Shown here piece by piece: positions 60,278 to 64,000 of a stretch of DNA of 64,000 bases. The number at the start of each line of letters is the position of its first letter. Positions within the stretch are counted from its first letter, which is position 1. A program made the translations under genes and the position numbers. This DNA is from Gracilibacillus timonensis (GTDB taxonomy: Bacteria > Bacillota > Bacilli > Bacillales > Amphibacillaceae). The notes under the pieces were generated by a model. It saw only the letters and a program-made list of their open reading frames with translations, was not told the origin of the DNA and did not search any database. The stretch covers positions 434,001 through 498,000 of the forward strand of contig NZ_FLKH01000011.1 of assembly GCF_900086715.1 (NCBI RefSeq), read 5' to 3'.

Positions 60278-60301
60278 TTATGATTATATATATAATCATA
60301 A
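60278..60301 (-). promoter_or_regulatory. 24-bp perfect palindrome upstream of the AbrB-Doc module
   Basis: The half-site TTATGATTATAT (60278-60289) is followed by its exact complement (60290-60301). It may be an operator for the AbrB-like antitoxin, though 68 bp from the start is somewhat far; being AT-rich, chance cannot be excluded. Confidence 0.5.
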
Positions 60302-60423
60302 CACTAATTTCCACAAAAACAATAAATAAACTTAAAAAATAGGCATTTATAACCTGGATCGAAATAAGTAATGAGAAACGTACGAATAGGAAGAAATAAT
60401 ATATAAGTAAACATTTCCGGATA

Positions 60424-60527
60424 TTTGCTGGATTTATCAGTAACTTTTCCAAGAGTTTTCCGATATTTTGCAACCTCATTTACGATGTACAGTATAAGTG
60501 TAAGATAAATTCATCGGGAAAGGAGGG
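60424..60527 (+). promoter_or_regulatory. Control region, copy 1 of a duplicated ~104-bp upstream element
   Basis: Aligns without gaps to 63692-63795 (offset 3268). Bases 60477-60516 are identical in both copies, including ACGATGTACAGTATAAGTG and GATAAATTCATCG, and the ribosome binding site follows. Likely promoter plus 5' leader; TTGCAA (60468-60473) and TATAAG are possible sigma-A boxes but with a long spacer (19 bp). Confidence 0.75.
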
Positions 60528-60536
60528 AATTATATT

Positions 60537-60872
60537 ATGCCTTCAAAAGTAGTTAGTGACATTCTTTGGACATTATCAACAAATGCATCTTTTCCTAATG
60601 TAGATGTTAGTCTGACTTCATTGTGCCAACACCAAATATGTTATACTGATTGGACATATGGTGAATGGACCATGTATTTGCAAAGATCAGTTGACGGCGG
60701 TACATCAGCCCCTGCCTATCAAACGATAGGTACTAGAACAGGTTATGTATCTCAAGATTCACCATCGAATAGGACATTCACCAATGTCCGCAACCAGGGT
60801 ATTATGCGAGTAGTTGTACAAATTGCTGGAAGTGCATATCATGGCCCTGTACACTTCATAGAATATATATAG
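60537..60872 (+). CDS. Hypothetical 111-residue protein under the duplicated control region
   Basis: A mostly polar protein rich in Ser, Thr and Tyr (DWTYGEWTMYLQRSVDGG, YQTIGTRTGYVSQDSPSNRTF, GIMRVVVQIAG), suggestive of a compact beta-sandwich. No signal peptide, no membrane helix, two cysteines (LCQHQIC). AAAGGAGG lies before the ATG. Not recognised. It shares its upstream region with the peptidoglycan-binding protein gene at 63801, so both may belong to one regulon, perhaps envelope- or spore-related (inference). Confidence 0.65.
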   Translation: MPSKVVSDILWTLSTNASFPNVDVSLTSLCQHQICYTDWTYGEWTMYLQRSVDGGTSAPAYQTIGTRTGYVSQDSPSNRTFTNVRNQGIMRVVVQIAGSAYHGPVHFIEYI

Positions 60873-60876
60873 TCAC

Positions 60877-60914
60877 AAAAGACTAACCCTGTTTGAATAG
60901 GGTTAGTCTTTTAC
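60877..60914 (+). terminator. Strong terminator
   Basis: AAAAGACTAACCCT (60877-60890) pairs perfectly with AGGGTTAGTCTTTT (60899-60912). It shields the upstream gene from the transposon that follows. Confidence 0.93.
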
Positions 60915-60974
60915 AGATTTTCCGAACGGGAAAGCCCACTACGGTGCGACAGCCCCCCCTTTAGGGGTGGGATG

Positions 60975-61050
60975 AGAGTGAGGTCAGATACGGAGTGCCA
61001 CTAAAAACCATAAGGTTTTGTGGTGCTTCAAGTATCTGAAAATTTCACTC
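60975..61050 (+). other. Long nested hairpin in the IS left end
   Basis: GAGTGA/TCACTC, then TCAGATAC (60984-60991)/GTATCTGA (61032-61039), then GCCAC/GTGGT and AAACC/GGTTT nest into one 76-base stem-loop just before the tnpA promoter (TTGTAG 61070-61075, TACAAT 61093-61098). In IS200, a comparable structure blocks outside transcription from entering tnpA. Confidence 0.7.
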
Positions 61051-61104
61051 TATATTTATGGTATATCCGTTGTAGTTTGTAAACGAAACTGATACAATGT
61101 GTAT

Positions 61105-61503
61105 ATGAACGAATACAGAAGAACAAACACAACCGTATCATTAATCACCTATCATTTTGTTTTTTGTCCCCGGTATAGAAGGAAAATATTCCTTCGTACT
61201 GATGTAGAGGAACGATTCAAACAATTAGTCCAAGAAATATGTGAAGAATTAAAAATCGTTATTGTCGCTTTAGAATGTGACAAAGACCATACCCACATGT
61301 TTCTGAACTCACTACCAACATTTAGCCCTGCTGCTATTATGGCAAAAATCAAAGGAGTGACTTCTAAAAAGTTGAGAGAGGAATTTCCTCATCTTCAACA
61401 CTTGCCAAGTCTTTGGACACGTTCCTATTTTGTATCTACCGCAGGAAATGTATCAAGTGAAACGATTAAGCGTTATGTTGAACAACAAAAAACAAGGGGG
61501 TGA
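61105..61503 (+). CDS. tnpA: IS200/IS605 Y1 transposase TnpA
   Basis: A 132-residue HUH-family single-strand DNA transposase. The metal-binding pair is H62-x-H64 in CDKDHTHMFLN, and the attacking tyrosine is Y124 in SSETIKRYVEQQ. Length is normal for the family. ATG 61105 is only seven bases after the -10 box TACAAT (61093-61098), so the mRNA would be nearly leaderless; GTG 61099 is an in-frame alternative. It cuts and pastes single-stranded element DNA during replication. Confidence 0.92.
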   Translation: MNEYRRTNTTVSLITYHFVFCPRYRRKIFLRTDVEERFKQLVQEICEELKIVIVALECDKDHTHMFLNSLPTFSPAAIMAKIKGVTSKKLREEFPHLQHLPSLWTRSYFVSTAGNVSSETIKRYVEQQKTRG

Positions 61504-62585
61504 ATGATGTGTCACAGACAATAACGATAAAAATTAAATTGATACCTACAAAAGAACAAGCTTCTATTTTGTCGGAAATGAGTAAAACGTATATTTCTGT
61601 AATCAATACGCTCGTTTCTGAAATGGTTGATGAAAAGAAAAGCACAAAGAAGTCAAGTAAAGATATTTCTGTATCTTTGCCGAGTGCGGTTAAAAATCAA
61701 GCAATCAAAGATGCTAAAAGCGTATTTAAAAAAGGGAAGAAGAGTAAGTACAAAGTTATTCCTATACTCAAAAAAACTGTATGTGTTTGGAATAACCAAA
61801 ACTATTCTTTTGATTCTACGCACATTTCCATGCCGATTATGATGGATGGGAAAGCGAAGAAAATACCTATACGTGCCTTATTCATGGATAAGGATAACCG
61901 TAACATGGATTTGCTGAAACACAAACTAGGCACACTTCGTATCACAAAGAAAGCGAATAAATGGATGGCACAAATTTCTGTCACTATACCTACCGTTCAA
62001 GGAACAGGTTTAAAAGTCATGGGTGTAGACTTAGGTTTAAAAGTACCTGCTGTTGCTGTAACAGATGATGAAAAGGTACGCTTCTTTGGTAATGGCAGAC
62101 AAAATAAATACGTGAAACGAAAATTCCGTTCTGAACGCAAAGCATTAGGCAAAAGAAAAAAGTTAAATGCTATTCGCAATTCAAAGGACAAGGAACAACG
62201 ATGGATGAAAGACCAAGACCATCAGGTTAGTCGTGCCATCGTAAATTTTGCAAAAGATCATAGGGTTTCTGTCATTCGTTTAGAACAATTAGCGAATATT
62301 AGACAGACGGCAAGAACAAGCCGTAAAAACGAAAAGAACCTGCACAGCTGGTCATTCTATCGTCTATCTCAATTCATGGAATACAAAGCGAATTTAGAAG
62401 GTATTAAAGTGGAATATGTGAATCCTGCATACACAAGTCAAACATGCCCTACATGTTTTGAAAAGAATAAGGCACAAGATCGAAAATATACGTGTAAATG
62501 TGGATTCAAAAAACATCGTGATTTAGTCGGTGCTATGAATATTCGTTATGCACCTGTGATTGATGGTAACAGTCAATCAGCCTAA
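61500..62585 (+). CDS. tnpB: RNA-guided nuclease TnpB
   Basis: A 361-residue TnpB. The RuvC triad is intact: D177 (GVDLGLK), E262 (IRLEQLANIR), D341 (KHRDLVGAMN). The zinc ribbon is C316-C319...C332-C334 (CPTCFEK, CKCGF). TnpB, the ancestor of Cas12, uses an RNA from the element's right end to cut the empty donor site and so helps retain the transposon. GTG start, overlapping tnpA by four bases. No truncation is seen. Confidence 0.92.
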   Translation: MNDVSQTITIKIKLIPTKEQASILSEMSKTYISVINTLVSEMVDEKKSTKKSSKDISVSLPSAVKNQAIKDAKSVFKKGKKSKYKVIPILKKTVCVWNNQNYSFDSTHISMPIMMDGKAKKIPIRALFMDKDNRNMDLLKHKLGTLRITKKANKWMAQISVTIPTVQGTGLKVMGVDLGLKVPAVAVTDDEKVRFFGNGRQNKYVKRKFRSERKALGKRKKLNAIRNSKDKEQRWMKDQDHQVSRAIVNFAKDHRVSVIRLEQLANIRQTARTSRKNEKNLHSWSFYRLSQFMEYKANLEGIKVEYVNPAYTSQTCPTCFEKNKAQDRKYTCKCGFKKHRDLVGAMNIRYAPVIDGNSQSA

Positions 62586-62740
62586 GATGCTATATGCACT
62601 GTCTTAGGAAGGGTAATGAGATACCCTCATCTTGAAGGCTGTTCAAAACAGAAATGGACTGCGAACGTTTAGTCATTCAAGAATCCCACCCGTTAAACCA
62701 TAAGGTTTAGGGCTTGCGACTTTAGTCGTGGGAGTCTCAA
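62586..62740 (+). ncRNA. Probable omega RNA (TnpB guide scaffold) at the IS right end
   Basis: Hairpins AGGGTA/TACCCT, TAAACC/GGTTTA and GACTttAGTC are stacked inside a closing CCCAC (62685-62689)/GTGGG (62728-62732) stem, ending GGGAGTCTCAAG. This is the layout of TnpB scaffolds. The guide would be the host sequence right after the element (from about 62741). Confidence 0.75.
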
Positions 62741-62805
62741 GATGGTTTACACTTATCATGGAACATGGTAGGATAAAAACAGAAAACGAAATGAGGGGGG
62801 AAAGG

Positions 62806-63510
62806 ATGTTAAAAAAACGATTCTTGATTACATTGGTGATAGCGCTTGCTTTAAGTATAGGCGTTTTTGCTTTGTTTCAAGGGAATGACCAAACAGTTAA
62901 GGCAAACGGAAACGATGCGCAACATAGAGAAATGGACAGGAAAACGAAGGAAGAGGAACAAGCGGAGCAACCAAATAGCGAAGCCAGAGAAAAATTAGAT
63001 GAAATGACAGACGAGGAAATCAAGGACTTATTACATAAAGGTGATCAAGCAAACAAGGGTGAGGCCGAAGTAACAGATGAAGAAGTGGATATGTTGAAAT
63101 CCATTACACCGGATAAATATTACAATCTAATGGGTATGACGGATGACGAGGTGTTAAATTATATTGATGGCTATCACGCATATATTAATACAACGATCAT
63201 GCTTTTTCATGAAGAAGCGGAAGAGTATAGCGAGGAATTCTTGCCGGGTAGAGCTGAATTTGAATGGATAAAGGAAAATTATCCGTTCGAAAAGGAATAT
63301 GACAAAGAATTAATCAATGAAATATTGAATTTAAGAGATGAATTTATGGAAGGTAACCAAGATGCACTGTTCTCATTGAAATATGTCCTTTATGAATTAA
63401 ATGCTGCAATTAATCCGGAATCTATAGAAGAATCTAGAGCGTACGATCTTTCATTATCCAATGTCGTTAGAATACAAAACGGACGAGAGCCTATAGATGA
63501 AGATGAATAA
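62806..63510 (+). CDS. Acidic exported or membrane-anchored protein, unknown function
   Basis: A 234-residue protein. MLKKRFLITLVIALALSIGVFALFQ is a signal peptide or N-anchor; residues 35-90 are Glu/Lys-rich and probably disordered, and the rest is helical with repeated acidic 'TDEEV' motifs (MTDEEIKDLLHKG, VTDEEVDMLKSI, MTDDEVLNYIDGY). ATG 62806 follows GGGGGGAAAGG; the frame is open from 62728, but those codons come from the IS end. The IS inserted about 65 bp upstream and may have separated it from its promoter. Confidence 0.65.
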   Translation: MLKKRFLITLVIALALSIGVFALFQGNDQTVKANGNDAQHREMDRKTKEEEQAEQPNSEAREKLDEMTDEEIKDLLHKGDQANKGEAEVTDEEVDMLKSITPDKYYNLMGMTDDEVLNYIDGYHAYINTTIMLFHEEAEEYSEEFLPGRAEFEWIKENYPFEKEYDKELINEILNLRDEFMEGNQDALFSLKYVLYELNAAINPESIEESRAYDLSLSNVVRIQNGREPIDEDE

Positions 63511-63539
63511 AGAGCGTGGGAATGCCACTTTCTTTTATT

Positions 63540-63573
63540 GTAACAAGGAAATTGATATCACTTTCCTTGTTAC
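63540..63573. terminator. Long inverted repeat after the acidic protein gene
   Basis: GTAACAAGGAAA (63540-63551) and TTTCCTTGTTAC (63562-63573) pair perfectly over 12 bp. A weaker hairpin GTGG/CCAC (63516-63528) followed by TTTCTTTTATT sits just before it and is the more likely terminator. Confidence 0.6.
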
Positions 63574-63593
63574 ATACTATGAATCGAATGAAA

Positions 63594-63625
63594 AGAGCTA
63601 ATCCAAAAGGGTTGGTTCTTTTTTT
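63594..63625 (+). terminator. Hairpin with seven T residues
   Basis: AGAGCTAATCC (63594-63604) pairs with GGGTTGGTTCT (63609-63619) with three G-U pairs, then a run of T to 63625. Third terminator-like structure within 120 bp. Confidence 0.75.
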
Positions 63626-63691
63626 ATGCCTAGCGTAAGAAATTATAACCAATTAGATATAGTATTGGTGGATTGATCTAATTGTGGTAGA

Positions 63692-63795
63692 TTTGTTGGA
63701 TTTATAAGTGATTTTTCCAAGAGTTTTCGGACATTTTGCAGCCCCATTTACGATGTACAGTATAAGTGTAAGATAAATTCATCGAAAAAGGAGAG
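63692..63795 (+). promoter_or_regulatory. Control region, copy 2 of the duplicated ~104-bp element
   Basis: Ungapped match to 60424-60527 with seven or so differences before 63745 and none over 63745-63784. It ends at the ribosome binding site of the following gene. Confidence 0.75.
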
Positions 63796-63800
63796 GAACC

Positions 63801-64000
63801 ATGATGCAATTTCCAGGACTATTGTATGGAGTAGGATCAGCAGATAGCAATGTGACAGAAATTCAGCAAAGGCTGAATGCGCTCGGTTTTAATGTGGGGA
63901 ATGTTGACGGAATCTTTGGTGAAGGTACCGAGGAAGGAGTAAAGGCATTTCAAAAAGACAATCGGCTCAATCCAGATGGAATTGTCGGAAAGTTAACATG
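63801..64000 (+). CDS. Peptidoglycan-binding-domain protein (3' end outside window)
   Basis: The first 66 residues are visible. After MMQFPGLLYGVGSADSNV comes a PG_binding_1 repeat: VTEIQQRLNALGFNVG, NVDGIFGEGTEEGVKAFQK, DNRLNPDGIVGKLT. Such domains target cell-wall hydrolases to peptidoglycan. There is no signal peptide at the start, as in some lysins and spore enzymes. AAGGAG is seven bases before the ATG. The catalytic part, if any, is beyond the window. Confidence 0.85.
   Translation, partial: MMQFPGLLYGVGSADSNVTEIQQRLNALGFNVGNVDGIFGEGTEEGVKAFQKDNRLNPDGIVGKLT

Larger units (their letters stand above)
60925..62741 (+). mobile_element. IS605-family (IS200/IS605) element with tnpA and tnpB
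   Basis: Contains a Y1 transposase and a TnpB gene overlapping by four bases, a structured left end (hairpins 60953-60971 and 60975-61050) and a structured right end (62586-62740). IS605 elements have no inverted repeats and make no target duplication, so the exact ends cannot be fixed by eye; I place the left end near GAACGGGAAAGCCC and the right end near GAGTCTCAAG. Both genes look intact. Confidence 0.85.

Noticed and set aside
60255-60479. 74-codon hydrophobic minus-strand frame
   Set aside because: It covers the palindrome and the duplicated control region, has no ribosome binding site, and its composition reflects AT-rich DNA.
59502-64000. Prophage remnant
   Set aside because: A toxin-antitoxin pair, an IS element and a peptidoglycan-binding domain are present, but no integrase, capsid, terminase or holin was seen.

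Overview
The window is low-GC Firmicute DNA. Strong AGGAGG-type ribosome binding sites, frequent TTG/GTG starts, abundant Rho-independent terminators, and Bacillus-type families (LiaF-like, YkvI, DUF6044/YkoS-like, ABC-F, CYP152 P450, Dps) point to the family Bacillaceae sensu lato. The Na+/H+ antiporter at the left edge and several dispersed repeats would fit a halophilic or alkaliphilic genus such as Gracilibacillus or Oceanobacillus, but the genus is inference. No rRNA, tRNA, CRISPR array or prophage was seen.

Layout. 1-2.8 kb: end of an NhaC-type antiporter, an Rpn-family nuclease with a separate duplicated copy of its C-terminal (RpnS-like) region, and a VapBC-type toxin-antitoxin pair with a perfect palindromic operator. 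2.8-9.6 kb: LiaF-like membrane protein, then a Fur-box-controlled siderophore operon (permease, ATPase, lipoprotein, ferredoxin-NADP reductase-like flavoprotein, ABC exporter). 9.7-13.5 kb: NusG-II protein, fatty-acid peroxygenase P450, small proteins, MFS exporter. 13.8-20.5 kb: a seven-gene surface-sugar operon predicted to make dTDP-4-acetamido-4,6-dideoxygalactose and to load it, flip it and transfer it outside the cell. 21.7-29 kb: FadR-type regulator, NitT/TauT-type ABC transporter, hydantoinase/dihydropyrimidinase, N-carbamoyl amidase and an epimerase-like protein. 29.1-37.4 kb: Dps; ROK regulator with XylR-like operator and a sugar ABC operon containing an unrecognised 835-residue protein and NagB. 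37.6-43.2 kb: DUF1801, GNAT, a 3 x 153 bp tandem repeat, a ureohydrolase/YkvI transporter pair divergent from an Lrp regulator, twin histidine phosphatases. 43.2-49.5 kb: dispersed repeat, then a Ugp-like ABC operon headed by two phosphoesterases. 49.7-56.3 kb: Fic protein, methyltransferase, a 51-bp minisatellite, AAA ATPase, YdcF-like protein, and an ABC-F ribosome-protection gene behind a leader peptide and attenuator. 56.6-64 kb: small membrane proteins, orphan radical-SAM/SPASM enzyme with a SEC-C tail, a Doc toxin with an AbrB-type antitoxin, an IS605-type TnpA/TnpB element with an omega-RNA-like right end, and two genes preceded by a duplicated ~100-bp control region.

Best candidates for new biology: the separate RpnS-like copy beside its parent nuclease; the three-component Fuc4NAc glycosylation operon; the 835-residue putative cytoplasmic glycan enzyme; the ABC-F attenuator; and the duplicated control region at 60.4 and 63.7 kb. 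All functions are read from sequence by eye and memory of families; no database search was run.
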